Of a DNA stretch of 49,663 nt, positions 33,026 through 43,039 are shown one piece after another (the first letter of the stretch is position 1; each line of letters begins with the position of its first letter). A program made the position numbers and the translations under genes. The notes under the pieces are model-generated. The model did not search any database, was not told the origin of the DNA, and saw nothing but the letters and a program-made list of their open reading frames with translations. The DNA comes from Companilactobacillus insicii (GTDB lineage: Bacteria; Bacillota; Bacilli; Lactobacillales; Lactobacillaceae): assembly GCF_003946015.1 (NCBI RefSeq), contig NZ_RHNU01000018.1, positions 1 to 49,663 of the forward strand. Reading direction: 5' to 3'.

Positions 33026-33289
33026 ATGATTAAGGGAAAGACTAAATCAGGGTTTAGTTATTTAATTCCTGAAAAAAGATTAGATAATTATGAATTATTA
33101 GAAGCCATCGGTGATATTGAAACTAATCCACTAATTATGCCAAAAGTTTTAAAACTTTTATTTGGTGAAAAACAAACCGAAAAACTAAAGAAACATTTGG
33201 CAGACAAAGAAGGGTTGATTTCTATGGAAAAAATGACCGCTGAAATTCAAGAAATCTTCGAAAGCCAAACTCAAGTAAAAAACTCTTAA
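33026..33289 (+). CDS. Tail assembly chaperone (G-type)
   Basis: The 87-residue chaperone precedes the tape measure gene and binds it during tail assembly. It carries a heptamer A_AAA_AAC at 33277-33283 in the correct zero-frame register, three codons before its stop, for a -1 shift into the next frame. AGGGAGAG lies before the ATG. Confidence 0.88.
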   Translation: MIKGKTKSGFSYLIPEKRLDNYELLEAIGDIETNPLIMPKVLKLLFGEKQTEKLKKHLADKEGLISMEKMTAEIQEIFESQTQVKNS

Positions 33290-33669
33290 TCCTTGCCTAC
33301 ATGTTGAAATTTGATAAGGATGCACTTTTGTGTGACTTAGCAGAGACATATCAAATATATGACTTTAAACAGTTACCTTTAACCAAGGTAGCTGTTTTTT
33401 CTTTAGGTTTAAAAGATGATTCGAGAATCAAAATGAAATTAAGAAATCAAAAGTTGAACTTAGAAGAAATGCTTATGGTGTCTATTGCGGACAGCTTGAA
33501 ATTACTTCTTTGGTCCAAAACTAAGGATGCTCAAAAAAATAGAAATAGACCAGTTCTTTGGTCATCACTATTTGAAAAACCTAAAGAGAAAAAAGAAGCC
33601 GTATTTAGTTCAGGCAAGGATTTTGCAAAAGAGCGTAAAAAGTTATTGATGAAAGGAGGAAATAATTAA
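33026..33669 (+). CDS. Tail assembly chaperone fusion (GT-type), product of -1 frameshift
   Basis: A -1 shift at 33277-33283 continues at codon 33283 (CTC TTA ATC CTT GCC TAC ATG) without a stop to 33669, giving about 214 residues. The downstream part (33301-33669, containing [16 protein letters not shown] and a basic tail) has an ATG but no ribosome binding site, so it is probably made only as the fusion. This is the lambda G/GT arrangement. Confidence 0.85.
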
Positions 33670-36371
33670 TGGCAACCGAATTAGGAAAAGCATATGTTCA
33701 AGTTATTCCATCAGCCAAGGGCATTAGTGGTGCACTAAAAGGTCAATTAGATCCAGAAGCAGCAGCCGCTGGTTCAAGTGCAGGTGAATCATTGAGTAGT
33801 AAATTGATATCAGTTGTGAAAGGTGCAATTGTTACAGCAGGTATTGGTAAGGCTATTGGTGCATCTATTAGTGAAGGTGCCAAGCTACAACAATCACTTG
33901 GTGGTGTTGAAACCATCTTTAAGAAATCTGCTAGTAAGGTAAAGCAATATGCTGCACAAGCCTATAAAACTGCGGGTATGTCTGCTAATGACTATATGGA
34001 AAATGTAACTAGCTTTTCAGCCAGTCTGTTGCAATCACTAGGTGGTAATACTGGCAAAGCGGCTAAGGTAGCTAATATGGCTATGATTGACATGTCTGAT
34101 AATGCTAATAAGTTTGGTAGTAATATGGGTGATATTCAGAATGCTTATCAAGGTTTTGCCAAACAGAATTACACCATGTTGGATAACTTGAAGTTAGGCT
34201 ATGGTGGTACTAAGGAAGAAATGGAACGACTTCTTAAAGATGCTACTAAGTTGACTGGTAAGAAGTACGATATTAGTAATCTTTCAGACGTTTATAATGC
34301 GATTCACGCAATTCAAGGCAAACTTGATATTACTGGTACAACCGCTAAAGAAGCTGCTACTACATTTAGTGGATCTTTTGATTCTATGAAAGCTGCAGCA
34401 CAAAACTTTTTGGGTAATATCGCATTAGGTAGAGATATCAAGCCATCGCTAAAGGCATTGGCAAAAACTACATCTAACTTTATATTCAATAACTTTATTC
34501 CAATGGTTGGTAATATTCTTAAAGCATTGCCTGGAGCATTGGTTACTTTTATTGATGCTGCGATTCCATTAGTCAAATCTGGAGTCAGTAACATGTTTAA
34601 AAGTGCATTCAGTGGCTCAATTGATTTTGCTAGTTATTTAAAACCTGCTTTAGCGGTATTGGGAGCTTTTACAGTACCTGCAGGTTTGAAATTACTTGGT
34701 GGTGTCTTTAGTAAATTAAGTTTTGTGGTTAAACCACTAGGTGGGATTTTTTCAGGATTTGGTTCAGTACTAAAACCAATCGGTGGAATCTTTACTGGAT
34801 TAGGTGGAATCGTTAAAACTGTTGCAAGCAGTTTTTCATCGTTTGCCACATCAATATTAAAAGTCGGAGCTGGTATTGGTGCCGCTACATTAGGTATGTC
34901 TGCACTTGCTTTTGGTATCACTGCTTTAGCTAGTACTGGTACAGCAGGAATAACTGCAATGGCGGCGTTTGGCTTGACTGTTGGTGGACTAACTGCGGTA
35001 TTTGCTTTAGCAGCACCCGCCTTACAATCTGGCGCTTTGGGTATTGCAGCATTTGGTGCAGCATTGCTTTCAGCTGGTGTTGGTATTGGTGTTGCTACTG
35101 CTGGAATCAGTTTGATGGTTGGAAGCTTTGCTTTATTGAATCAATCATTTGTTCAGCTAACGACTGTATCGAGCCAGTTAATCCCAATGTTTACTAATTT
35201 GGGCTTAGGATTAAGTGCTATGATGACAAGTTTTCTAACTTCAGTCATTACTAACATGCCTTTAATTGTTCAAGCATTTGTTACGTTAGGAACCGGTATT
35301 TTAAATGCAATTAATACTTTAATGCCACAATTGATAACTACCGGTATGAATATGATCATGTCACTTTTGAATGGAATAAATTCAAATATTGGACAGATTA
35401 TATCTGTATCAATTCAAATCATCACCAAGTTTATTGGTGGTTTAGCTAACGGATTACCACAAATTTTAGAAAAAGGTGTCGAATTTATCGTTAACCTATT
35501 TAACGGTATTGCCCAGAATTTAGGGAAAATTATAACTGCAGCAGTGAATGTCATTGTGGCCTTTATTGGTGGAATTGCTGATAATTTGGGGAAAATTGTT
35601 GCTGCAGCGCTTGATTTAATAACAAAATTCGCACAGGCAATAATTGATAATCAATCTAAAATGGCGACTGCCGCTACTAAAATAATTCAAGCATTTGTAA
35701 CATCAGTAGGTACGGCAATGGGAACCATCATTGGTTCCGGAAGTAAATTAATTGGCTGGTTCGTTGATGGTTTGCTTAAAGGATTAGGTAAGTCACGAGG
35801 AGCCGGAAAGAAAAATGCTAACGCCGTTAAGACTGGTGCTGTTACTGATTTATGGTCAAATGGTAGTGCAATTATGAACAGTTTTCTGCGTGGTTTAAAG
35901 TCAGTGTGGGGAAATGTTAAAAATTTTGTTTCTGGTATTGGTACATGGATCAAAAACCATAAGGGACCAATATCTTATGATAAAAAGTTACTAATTCCAG
36001 CCGGTCAAGCCATCATGGGTGGTTTAAATAATGGTTTAAGTGAAGCATTTAAAGACGTTAAATCAAACGTTAATTCAATGTCCGGCTTTATCAATGATGA
36101 AGTTAATGACTCAATCAATGATATTGGTGTTAATCCCGGTCGAATAAGCAAAGTTTCAAGTGTGAAGTTTGATGATATTAGTGCTAAGAATGATTCAACT
36201 ATTGTTGGCCAATTAAATGAAGTCATGTCACTTTTAAATGGTTTGAATGATAAAAACCAAAATTATCAAGTTGTTTTGGACAACAATGTTTTGGCTGGTG
36301 AGTTAACACCTAATATTGATAGAAATTTAAGTGATACTTGGCGTAAAAACGATGGAAAGATAGGTAGGTGA
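33669..36371 (+). CDS. Tape measure protein
   Basis: The 900-residue protein sets tail length; at about 0.15 nm per residue the tail would be near 135 nm. It starts [20 protein letters not shown], typical for Gram-positive phages. The TP901-core-like region ([32 protein letters not shown]) follows, then long Gly/Ala-rich hydrophobic stretches (about 280-480), repetitive amphipathic repeats (FINGI.../[13 protein letters not shown]) and the C-terminal [20 protein letters not shown] motif. GGAGG precedes a TAATG overlap with the chaperone gene. Confidence 0.95.
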   Translation: MATELGKAYVQVIPSAKGISGALKGQLDPEAAAAGSSAGESLSSKLISVVKGAIVTAGIGKAIGASISEGAKLQQSLGGVETIFKKSASKVKQYAAQAYKTAGMSANDYMENVTSFSASLLQSLGGNTGKAAKVANMAMIDMSDNANKFGSNMGDIQNAYQGFAKQNYTMLDNLKLGYGGTKEEMERLLKDATKLTGKKYDISNLSDVYNAIHAIQGKLDITGTTAKEAATTFSGSFDSMKAAAQNFLGNIALGRDIKPSLKALAKTTSNFIFNNFIPMVGNILKALPGALVTFIDAAIPLVKSGVSNMFKSAFSGSIDFASYLKPALAVLGAFTVPAGLKLLGGVFSKLSFVVKPLGGIFSGFGSVLKPIGGIFTGLGGIVKTVASSFSSFATSILKVGAGIGAATLGMSALAFGITALASTGTAGITAMAAFGLTVGGLTAVFALAAPALQSGALGIAAFGAALLSAGVGIGVATAGISLMVGSFALLNQSFVQLTTVSSQLIPMFTNLGLGLSAMMTSFLTSVITNMPLIVQAFVTLGTGILNAINTLMPQLITTGMNMIMSLLNGINSNIGQIISVSIQIITKFIGGLANGLPQILEKGVEFIVNLFNGIAQNLGKIITAAVNVIVAFIGGIADNLGKIVAAALDLITKFAQAIIDNQSKMATAATKIIQAFVTSVGTAMGTIIGSGSKLIGWFVDGLLKGLGKSRGAGKKNANAVKTGAVTDLWSNGSAIMNSFLRGLKSVWGNVKNFVSGIGTWIKNHKGPISYDKKLLIPAGQAIMGGLNNGLSEAFKDVKSNVNSMSGFINDEVNDSINDIGVNPGRISKVSSVKFDDISAKNDSTIVGQLNEVMSLLNGLNDKNQNYQVVLDNNVLAGELTPNIDRNLSDTWRKNDGKIGR

Positions 36372-36375
36372 TAAT

Positions 36376-37128
36376 TTGATTGATAGATATTTTACTTTTA
36401 ACGGTAGAACTTCAAAAGATTTTAATTTATTGATCCAGAATAATTTTGAAGTTGAACCAGGTGGAACAGATATCAGTTATACTTCCATCCCTGGAAGAAA
36501 TTTGGATATTGTTAATCCTAATAATAGGTATAAAAACGGAACTTTAAAATATGAATGTTTCGTTGATATTAGATGGTTCAATCACTCATTTTATAAGGAT
36601 TTATCCGAATTAAAACGTGATTTAGTTTATTGGTTAGAAGTTAGTGAGAATTACAACGGCTATTCAAAATTAATTGATAATTTAGATGAAAATTATTACT
36701 ATCTTGCACGTTTATCCAAAACACCTACGCTTTCTTATCAAAGCCCTGAATGTGCAACATTAACAATTGAATTCGATATTGGACCAACAAAATTCAGAGT
36801 GGATTCACAGAATTATCAACCAATTGTATCTGGAGATATGATTTTGAATCCTGAACCACTTTCTAGCTATCCAATAATCAAAGTAGAAGGAACTGGATCG
36901 TTTGATTTAACTTTGAACGGTGTAACTTATAAGATTACCGAACTTGGTGGGTTAACGTATATTGATTCAACAAAGCACCGAGTTTATGACGATTCAAAAC
37001 TAAAAAACAATGTAGCTATTTTTCCTAACTATTCTTATCCGGTTTTGAATTATGGGAAGAATACGATTAGTTGGGATAATGAATCAGCTGAAGTTTCGAT
37101 ACTGATGAATTGGAGGGCGCTAATATGA
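36376..37128 (+). CDS. Distal tail protein (Dit)
   Basis: The 250-residue protein is of the Sipho_tail/Dit family: RYFTFNGRTSKDFNLLIQ at the N-terminus, VPGRN-like SIPGRNLDIV, and a C-terminal galectin-like beta domain ending NTISWDNESAEVSILMNWRALI. The start codon is TTG with AGGTAGG upstream. Links tail tube to baseplate. Confidence 0.9.
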   Translation: MIDRYFTFNGRTSKDFNLLIQNNFEVEPGGTDISYTSIPGRNLDIVNPNNRYKNGTLKYECFVDIRWFNHSFYKDLSELKRDLVYWLEVSENYNGYSKLIDNLDENYYYLARLSKTPTLSYQSPECATLTIEFDIGPTKFRVDSQNYQPIVSGDMILNPEPLSSYPIIKVEGTGSFDLTLNGVTYKITELGGLTYIDSTKHRVYDDSKLKNNVAIFPNYSYPVLNYGKNTISWDNESAEVSILMNWRALI

Positions 37129-38822
37129 GTTATCTTCAATATCCAGTATTATTTGAAAGTTCTGAATCAGACTTCACAACGCAAGGCATTGGCGTTTTAA
37201 CCGATTGTTTGAATGTTGAAGTGACTAATGAATTTAATGAGTTGCCAGAATTAAAGTTAGATTATTTGGCAACTGGTGATATTGCTAATGAGTTAACCAA
37301 AGATAGAATTATTATGGCTGATGTTGGAGAAGGCTATTTAAAACAGCTTTTTAGAATCGATAGTGTTAAGAAGTCGATTGATAACAAGATTGAAGTTACA
37401 GCTAGTCATATTTTGAATGATTTGAGTTATAACACCTTAAAACAAAATATTAATGCTTCAGCAGTTACCCCGGTAGCTGCTTTTAATTTGCTCAAAAATA
37501 ACTTGGAACAACCTGAACTAAAACTAAAAATGATTTCATCAATTAATGGTACAACCAGTATTAGTTGGAATATGGCCAAAATTGATAATGCTAAAAAAGC
37601 CTTGGGTGGTGCTGATGGTTCACTGCTTCAGATGTTCAAGGGTGAATACTTATTTGATAACTATACGGTGCATTATGAACGAACTATTGGGACTAAAATC
37701 GGGAAAGTAATTGAATATGGGAAAGATTTGGTTCAAGCCAATCAAGAAGAAAATATTGAAGAAACCTATTCAGCAATCAAACCATTTTCTAAAACGGGTT
37801 CTGGTAATGATGAAAAATTAATATATCTTCCTGAACGAATTATTAAAACGTCTAATGCTGCTAATTTTGAAAAGCTACGAATCTTAACCAAAGATTTTTC
37901 ACAAGATAAAATCGAAACCGTTGATCAATTACGTTCCAGAACTAATCGATATATTTCTGATAATAAAGTGGGCATCCCTAAAGTTTCTTTGACGTTTGAA
38001 ATTGCAGATATAAAAGATGATTTAGGATTTGTTGATGAACTGAAAATGGGCGATGAAGTCACCGTTTTCTTCGCTAATCTTGATATTGATACCACCGCCA
38101 GAGTTATCAAAACGGTATGGGATGGATTGCTTCATAGATACAAAACTGTATCGATTGGAGATAAACCAACGACGACATCTGATTATCAAAGTAATCAAAA
38201 TGAACATATTGATACCGTTGATAAGAATGTTACTGAAGTATCTAAAGATGTTTCTGATTTACAGAGTGCCGATAAAGATAAACAACAACTGATGGACGAA
38301 TTGAAGGAAAATGTCAGTAATACTAGGGATGACATGTTGGATTATATCAATGGAAGTGGTCGTGATGTAATAAGATTCCTTCCCGATAGAGAAAACCCAA
38401 CAGATATTGTTGCTAGTGAAAACGGTGGTAACTATGGAATGCGTTGGAACTCTAAAGGTATCTATTATGATGGAAAAGGTACGGTAGCTATTGATAACCG
38501 TGGTAACGTCTATGCGGATAATTTTGTAGGTCAAAATATCACTGGTGTTTATATTCGTGGTGGAGAAATTAGCGGAGTAACTATCAGTGGTGATACAGAT
38601 ATATCACTTGGTTCTGGATCAACCAGAACATCAGTTACTAGATATGGTATTTCAACGCCAAATATGACTGTGTATCAAATCGATGGTTTAAAGCGTATGG
38701 ATGTCTCACAATACGCAGACATTGGTGGCGCTAATTTATGGGGTGATGGTTCAGGAAAGCTTTACATTGGGCCATATAACAATTTTAGTAATTCGGTAAG
38801 GGTAGTAACCGAAGCAATATAG
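37125..38822 (+). CDS. Tail-associated lysin/tail spike (Tal), prophage endopeptidase-tail family
   Basis: The 565-residue protein has a gp27-like N-terminal module (DCLNVEVTNEFNELPELKLDY, VTASHILNDLSYN), a central region and a C-terminal beta-helix-like stretch with repeated G-x-x motifs (AIDNRGNVYADNFVGQNITGVYIRGGEISGVTISG). The ATG at 37125 overlaps the Dit stop and follows GGAGGG. No obvious peptidase catalytic set was seen, so it may be structural only. Confidence 0.88.
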   Translation: MSYLQYPVLFESSESDFTTQGIGVLTDCLNVEVTNEFNELPELKLDYLATGDIANELTKDRIIMADVGEGYLKQLFRIDSVKKSIDNKIEVTASHILNDLSYNTLKQNINASAVTPVAAFNLLKNNLEQPELKLKMISSINGTTSISWNMAKIDNAKKALGGADGSLLQMFKGEYLFDNYTVHYERTIGTKIGKVIEYGKDLVQANQEENIEETYSAIKPFSKTGSGNDEKLIYLPERIIKTSNAANFEKLRILTKDFSQDKIETVDQLRSRTNRYISDNKVGIPKVSLTFEIADIKDDLGFVDELKMGDEVTVFFANLDIDTTARVIKTVWDGLLHRYKTVSIGDKPTTTSDYQSNQNEHIDTVDKNVTEVSKDVSDLQSADKDKQQLMDELKENVSNTRDDMLDYINGSGRDVIRFLPDRENPTDIVASENGGNYGMRWNSKGIYYDGKGTVAIDNRGNVYADNFVGQNITGVYIRGGEISGVTISGDTDISLGSGSTRTSVTRYGISTPNMTVYQIDGLKRMDVSQYADIGGANLWGDGSGKLYIGPYNNFSNSVRVVTEAI

Positions 38823-38832
38823 GAGGAGCCAA

Positions 38833-38970
38833 ATGGCGGACGCTGGAAAAGTGATTAAAGATTTATCTTCAAAAATTGCAGATTTAGAAGTTAAAAATTC
38901 AATACTGACTATTGAAAATGAAGAATTAGAGGCGAAGTTGAATGGCGATGATTTACATAAAAACAAATGA
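38833..38970 (+). CDS. Small coiled-coil protein
   Basis: A 45-residue product, MADAGKVIKDLSSKIADLEV..., with a clear leucine/isoleucine heptad pattern, so a short coiled coil. AGGAGGAG precedes it and it overlaps the next gene by 29 bp. Position after Tal suggests a baseplate accessory. Confidence 0.6.
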   Translation: MADAGKVIKDLSSKIADLEVKNSILTIENEELEAKLNGDDLHKNK

Positions 38971-39208
38971 TTTGGGAGCAGTCACAGATTACTTAAAAAC
39001 TGATGATGGAGCGGTTAAACAATTCGACGATTTTAAGCCAGATGAAAAAATTATCAATCAAGGCTATATCTATGTCCATCTGATTGATTTGGAATATCCA
39101 TTATTTGAAAAATTGCATGACTACTATACATATTTTGATGGTCAGCTTCACAGACCTTACAACTTTGATAGAAAGATAATTGAAAATATTTTGAATGGAG
39201 GTAATTAA
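38942..39208 (+). CDS. Hypothetical baseplate-region protein
   Basis: The 88-residue protein (IYIKTNDLGAVTDYLKTDDGAVKQFDDF...YPLFEKLHDYYTYFDGQLHRPYNFDRKII) is conserved in form between tail-fibre genes of lactic phages. Function unknown. Its stop is immediately followed by the BppU start. Confidence 0.65.
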   Translation: MAMIYIKTNDLGAVTDYLKTDDGAVKQFDDFKPDEKIINQGYIYVHLIDLEYPLFEKLHDYYTYFDGQLHRPYNFDRKIIENILNGGN

Positions 39209-40831
39209 ATGAGCTTACAACCAATTGTTTTAGATACAGACAAAACAGCGCCAATTTACGAGTTACCTTTAAAGATTCGTCAAGGCGATACAGGCGACGA
39301 GCTACAAGTAACACTTGGGAAATCATTCGAAAAGTACACTGATTTATCTACGGTTGACGTTGAACTCATCGCCAAAACACCCGACCAACGACTGATTAAG
39401 CAAACTGTGACTGATAAGTCAGGAAACACGTTCAAGGTCAAGTTTCCAGATGAAATGTACACAAATGTTGGTGTCTTCAGAAACATGTATTTCAAAATTG
39501 GAGACGATTCCACATCAAGCGTGAAGCTGGTCGTGCTGCAAGGGATCGGATCAATCAAAGAAGCTGGGAGCTATATTGATGACTTTGAAACCTTAACTAA
39601 GGAAGCCGAATCTTATGTTTTAGCCTTAAAAGACTTTTCCGATACCGGAAACGCAAAGATTGATGATAAGGTTGCAGAATTAACTGGCAAGATGCAGAGT
39701 TTTGTGGATCAGGCTCAAAAAGATTTGAGTGCTGCTAAAAAGGCGTGGAACGCATTTCAAAGTAGTTCAGAGACAGCATTCACAACTGCTCAAGATAAAC
39801 GAACAAGTGATTTTAATAGCCAAAAAGCAGGTTTTGAAACTGATTTCGGCAAGCAAAAAGCAGACTTCGAAAATAGATTTAAAGCACTGTTGGCAACGTT
39901 GCAAGGCGACTATGACAGCTTCAAAGCATTAATCAATAAAGACGTTGCAGATTTCAATACATCTTTAGATAGTTTAGATAGTCAAGCAACAGACGTTAAA
40001 AATAAATTCGATGCTTTGAAAGCTCAATTGGATTTAGCTGCTCAAAATATTAGTGGTGTCAGGACTAACTTGTTATTGAAAACCTATGAACCATTCAGCA
40101 TGACAGGTAACAATACAGTTAACCAAGTACGATCAATGTATGCACTAAGTAGAAGAATAGAAAAAGGCACTACAGTAACTATAAGTTTTGATGCTGTTTC
40201 TACAGCTCCCGCAACCTTTTATGTCCTAAATATTGGCTTGGGTGGAGGAACTTGGCAAAGCTACATTAATGATGTGGTTGACACCACAAAGAAGCATTAT
40301 GTAGCAACAATCACTTTAGATGGATTTTCAGCCCATGGTCTCAATTTAAGATTTGATAATGTTCCTTCGACAACCGTTGTCACAGTTTCAAATATGAAAC
40401 TTGAAAAAGGACCAACAGCGACTGATTACTCGCTCAACCCTCAAGATATTGCGACTAACGATGACGTTCAAACGGCTATCACAAATGCCTTAGACAAAGC
40501 CGACTATCCCACAACTGCCGAGGTCGACAGCAAAATTTCTACTGGTGTTGGACAAGCCAAAACATACGCTGAACAAAGTATCAAGGATATTATCGGTGCT
40601 GCTCCCGATACGCTAGACACTATTGCGGAACTAGCCGATGCCGTAACTAAAAATAAAGACGGTGTTCAAGCTATCAATGAGGGAATCACGAAGAAAGCCG
40701 ACAAGACTGAGCTGGCTAACTATGAATCGAAAGCAGAAGTGATTAGTAAAACTGACTATGAAGCCAAGAAAACAGCCGGAACCTTGGAAAATAAGTTTTA
40801 TATAGTAACTGATGATACGGAGGCAAGCTAA
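39209..40831 (+). CDS. BppU-type baseplate upper protein with carbohydrate-binding-like insert
   Basis: The 540-residue protein starts with a BppU N-terminal domain (about 1-125: IYELPLKIRQGDTGDELQVTLGKSF, DVELIAKTPDQRLIKQTV). A long alpha-helical coiled section with QKAGFETDFGKQKADFENRF follows (about 130-280), then a beta-sandwich like carbohydrate-binding modules (about 290-410: NLLLKTYEPFSMTG...NMKLEKGPTATDYSLNP) and a tail-fibre-like C-terminus (IIGAAPDTLDTIAELADAV). It should carry host recognition. Confidence 0.85.
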   Translation: MSLQPIVLDTDKTAPIYELPLKIRQGDTGDELQVTLGKSFEKYTDLSTVDVELIAKTPDQRLIKQTVTDKSGNTFKVKFPDEMYTNVGVFRNMYFKIGDDSTSSVKLVVLQGIGSIKEAGSYIDDFETLTKEAESYVLALKDFSDTGNAKIDDKVAELTGKMQSFVDQAQKDLSAAKKAWNAFQSSSETAFTTAQDKRTSDFNSQKAGFETDFGKQKADFENRFKALLATLQGDYDSFKALINKDVADFNTSLDSLDSQATDVKNKFDALKAQLDLAAQNISGVRTNLLLKTYEPFSMTGNNTVNQVRSMYALSRRIEKGTTVTISFDAVSTAPATFYVLNIGLGGGTWQSYINDVVDTTKKHYVATITLDGFSAHGLNLRFDNVPSTTVVTVSNMKLEKGPTATDYSLNPQDIATNDDVQTAITNALDKADYPTTAEVDSKISTGVGQAKTYAEQSIKDIIGAAPDTLDTIAELADAVTKNKDGVQAINEGITKKADKTELANYESKAEVISKTDYEAKKTAGTLENKFYIVTDDTEAS

Positions 40832-41235
40832 TGGCGGAATTAAAAGTTGGAGGTAATGACGTGAAAATTATGTATGGCGACCGAGAAATTGGTGGCGCAA
40901 CTAAATTGGAACCGGGTACGGGTTTGTATATGTCTGAGAAATTGGAAAGCAGTTTTAAAAGCGTACACTTGTCAAGCACTACAAAGGATTGGAATAACAT
41001 TAATGGCATTAATGTGGGGTTTTATGATCGCGATACTTTAAAAAAATTAGTTGTCGTCAATATTACTAGTGATGATTTTAAAAACTTAGATAAAGCAAAA
41101 TCTTTTTTCATAGAAACTTATTTTGTGACAATAACTGTATCAAGATCAATTGTTGATGGAGAGTATAGGCTAAACGTTTCGACTAATTTTAAATACCATT
41201 CCTATACTTTCATCTTCGCAATTACAGCTATTTAA
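40831..41235 (+). CDS. Baseplate/receptor-binding candidate
   Basis: The 134-residue protein begins MAELKVGGNDVKIMYGD and is beta-rich throughout. It starts in the stop of the BppU gene (TAATGG). Small proteins in this place can be receptor-binding or tip proteins, but no motif proves it. Confidence 0.6.
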   Translation: MAELKVGGNDVKIMYGDREIGGATKLEPGTGLYMSEKLESSFKSVHLSSTTKDWNNINGINVGFYDRDTLKKLVVVNITSDDFKNLDKAKSFFIETYFVTITVSRSIVDGEYRLNVSTNFKYHSYTFIFAITAI

Positions 41236-41261
41236 ACTTGGTATAGGAGATATAAAAATAA

Positions 41262-41293
41262 CTAAAATCACAGCCTTATAGGCTTATTTTTTA
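41262..41293 (+). terminator. Weak terminator-like hairpin
   Basis: Short stem agcct/aggct (about 41271-41283) followed by a T-run; it may separate tail from lysis genes. Confidence 0.45.
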
Positions 41294-41322
41294 TGAAAAA
41301 ATGGGGAGAGGAGGAGTGATAG

Positions 41323-41616
41323 ATGCCACCAGTCCCAATATTTATTAATAATTGGGTGGCGTGGATTGCTGCTGTTACAGCTATTTCGGTAGCATTGTGG
41401 CAAATTGTTAAATTAGTTATTACGATTACAAAATTCACTCAAACCGTGGACGAATTAACGATTTCAGTTCAGGAATTGACTAAAAGCAGCTCAAGCGACC
41501 ACAATAAAATTTTTAGAAAACTTAAAACACATGACAACATGCTACACGATCATGGATTACGGCTTCGTGACATTGAGCATGATGTAGAAGACATTAAAAA
41601 TAAAGGAGATAACTAA
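41323..41616 (+). CDS. Holin-like/XhlA-like membrane protein
   Basis: The 97-residue protein has one N-terminal transmembrane helix (about 9-33) and a C-terminal coiled coil (QTVDELTISVQELTKSS...LRLRDIEHDVEDIKNK). This matches small phage proteins that assist holin function. GGAGAGGAGGAG precedes it and the holin gene starts right at its stop. Confidence 0.7.
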   Translation: MPPVPIFINNWVAWIAAVTAISVALWQIVKLVITITKFTQTVDELTISVQELTKSSSSDHNKIFRKLKTHDNMLHDHGLRLRDIEHDVEDIKNKGDN

Positions 41617-41910
41617 ATGGATATTTTACAAGGTTTGCAACTTATGAATGTCACAGAATTAACGATTATTATTTTAGTCTGCTACCTATTAACCGCAGCA
41701 GCCAAGAAATCGAAATTAGACAACAAATACATGCCATTTATCAGCATGCTAGTCGGCTTGCTAGTTGGCTTACTAATTGCATTAGTATTTCATGATACAG
41801 AGCTAGGAAAAGCGGGATTGACAGGATTCCTAGCTGGTGGATATACAGCAGGGCTATTCACAGGAATAAAAGGAATTTCAGGAGGATATATTAAGAAGGA
41901 GGACAAATAA
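41617..41910 (+). CDS. Phage holin
   Basis: The 97-residue protein has hydrophobic segments at about 10-28 and 42-58 and a Gly-rich third stretch (KAGLTGFLAGGYTAGLFTG), with a charged C-terminus (IKKEDK). It is immediately upstream of the endolysin with a 1-bp overlap. It opens the membrane for lysin release. Confidence 0.85.
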   Translation: MDILQGLQLMNVTELTIIILVCYLLTAAAKKSKLDNKYMPFISMLVGLLVGLLIALVFHDTELGKAGLTGFLAGGYTAGLFTGIKGISGGYIKKEDK

Positions 41911-42863
41911 TGAAATTTAATGTCGATAATACTTTTGCATTAGGAACTTATGAAGGTTCATCCACACGAACAGCCAACAAATTTATTGTTTTGCATGAGA
42001 CAACTAATATTGGTGCAGAAGCCAATGCAAGCTATTTTAAGCATAATTGGGCTACTACACAAACTTATGTCCAATACGTCATTGGTGACGGTGGAAAGAT
42101 TTATCAAGTCGGTGCTGACGGATATCAAGCGTGGGGAGCTGGTAGCTATGCTAATGCCAATTCACCAGTACAAATCGAGCTTGCTCGTACGACCGATAAA
42201 GCAACTTTTAAGAAAGACTATGCAACTTTCGTTAACTTCGCTCGTTCTAAAGCTAAACAATATGGTATTCCTTGTACATTGGATGGTTCAGGTAATGGAA
42301 TTAAAACACACAAATGGATTTCAGAAAATATCTGGGGTTCACATACTGATCCAGTTGAAAGCTATCTAGAGCCGTTCTGGGGTATTACACAAGAACAATT
42401 GGCACATGATATTGCGGTTGGTATTGAAGATGTGGTAGAGCCTAAAAAGACGTTTACTAACATTAATAATGTTGTCACTGTATTAAACGGCAATATTAAA
42501 GGCTATACGACATATAAGAAAGATGGTTCAGCCAATGCTACTACTAATATTGCCCCTAACACAGGTTGGATTTCAGCCGGTATTGAGATGATTAATGGAG
42601 AACCACAATATTGCATCGGTGGAAATATTTACATTCCACAATCAATTACAACCTTTAAAGGTAAAGTGCTAATTAATTCAGACATCCCTGTACACGCCGT
42701 TAATTTAAAAGGGGAAGTAGTAGGTACTAATTTAGATGGTGGTTCAGCTTGGAAGTATGCAACAGTTGTTAATGTTCCTAAAGTTGGTTATTGCTACAAG
42801 ATTGCCACGGATATGTATCTACCACTCAAATATGCACAAGGTTCAGGATTTAAAGGTGAATAA
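41910..42863 (+). CDS. Endolysin, N-acetylmuramoyl-L-alanine amidase
   Basis: The 317-residue lysin has an Amidase_2 domain (about 1-165) with zinc ligands His29 (VLHETTN) and a second His in HKWISENIWGSHTDP. A C-terminal wall-binding half follows, in which two related segments can be seen (GEPQYCIGGNIYIPQS and KVGYCYKIATDMYLPLKY), an SLAP- or similar repeat. No signal peptide, so it depends on the holin. Last gene before the right end. Confidence 0.92.
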   Translation: MKFNVDNTFALGTYEGSSTRTANKFIVLHETTNIGAEANASYFKHNWATTQTYVQYVIGDGGKIYQVGADGYQAWGAGSYANANSPVQIELARTTDKATFKKDYATFVNFARSKAKQYGIPCTLDGSGNGIKTHKWISENIWGSHTDPVESYLEPFWGITQEQLAHDIAVGIEDVVEPKKTFTNINNVVTVLNGNIKGYTTYKKDGSANATTNIAPNTGWISAGIEMINGEPQYCIGGNIYIPQSITTFKGKVLINSDIPVHAVNLKGEVVGTNLDGGSAWKYATVVNVPKVGYCYKIATDMYLPLKYAQGSGFKGE

Positions 42864-42866
42864 GGA

Positions 42867-42911
42867 AGGGCCGTCAATCTATTCAAATAATAGATTGATG
42901 GTCCTTTTTTT
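42867..42911 (+). terminator. Late-operon terminator
   Basis: A long stem, ggccgtcaatctatt pairing with aatagattgatggtcc (about 42873-42904, G-U allowed), is followed by TTTTTTTG. Confidence 0.9.
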
Positions 42912-42929
42912 GTGCCCCGTTTGTGCCCC
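42909..42929. repeat. Right pair of integrase arm-type sites
   Basis: tttgtgcccc occurs at 42909-42918 and 42920-42929 (11-bp spacing), matching the pair inside attL. It overlaps the T-run of the late terminator. Confidence 0.7.
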
Positions 42930-42971
42930 ATAGATACAAAACGTTAGAATTACTTAGAGTTCTTGAAAAAC

Positions 42972-43004
42972 AAAAAAGCCGTAAACTCAACGTTTACGAC
43001 ACTT
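42972..43004 (-). terminator. Phage-supplied terminator for tRNA-Glu
   Basis: On the minus strand the stem gtcgtaaac/gtttacggc (plus 42978-42986/42992-43000, one mismatch) is followed by TTTTTT. It lies about 40 nt downstream of the tRNA 3' end, inside the prophage, and replaces the host terminator now at 10718-10752. Confidence 0.7.
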
Positions 43005-43039
43005 TTATAATTATAAAATATAATGGAGTTTGGTACAAA

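Noticed and set aside
33301-33669. Downstream tail chaperone as an independent gene
   Set aside because: No ribosome binding site before its ATG and a perfect in-register slippery site upstream; better explained as the frameshifted half.
35687-36226. Minus-strand frames opposite the tape measure gene
   Set aside because: Shadows of a long coding region with no initiation signals.
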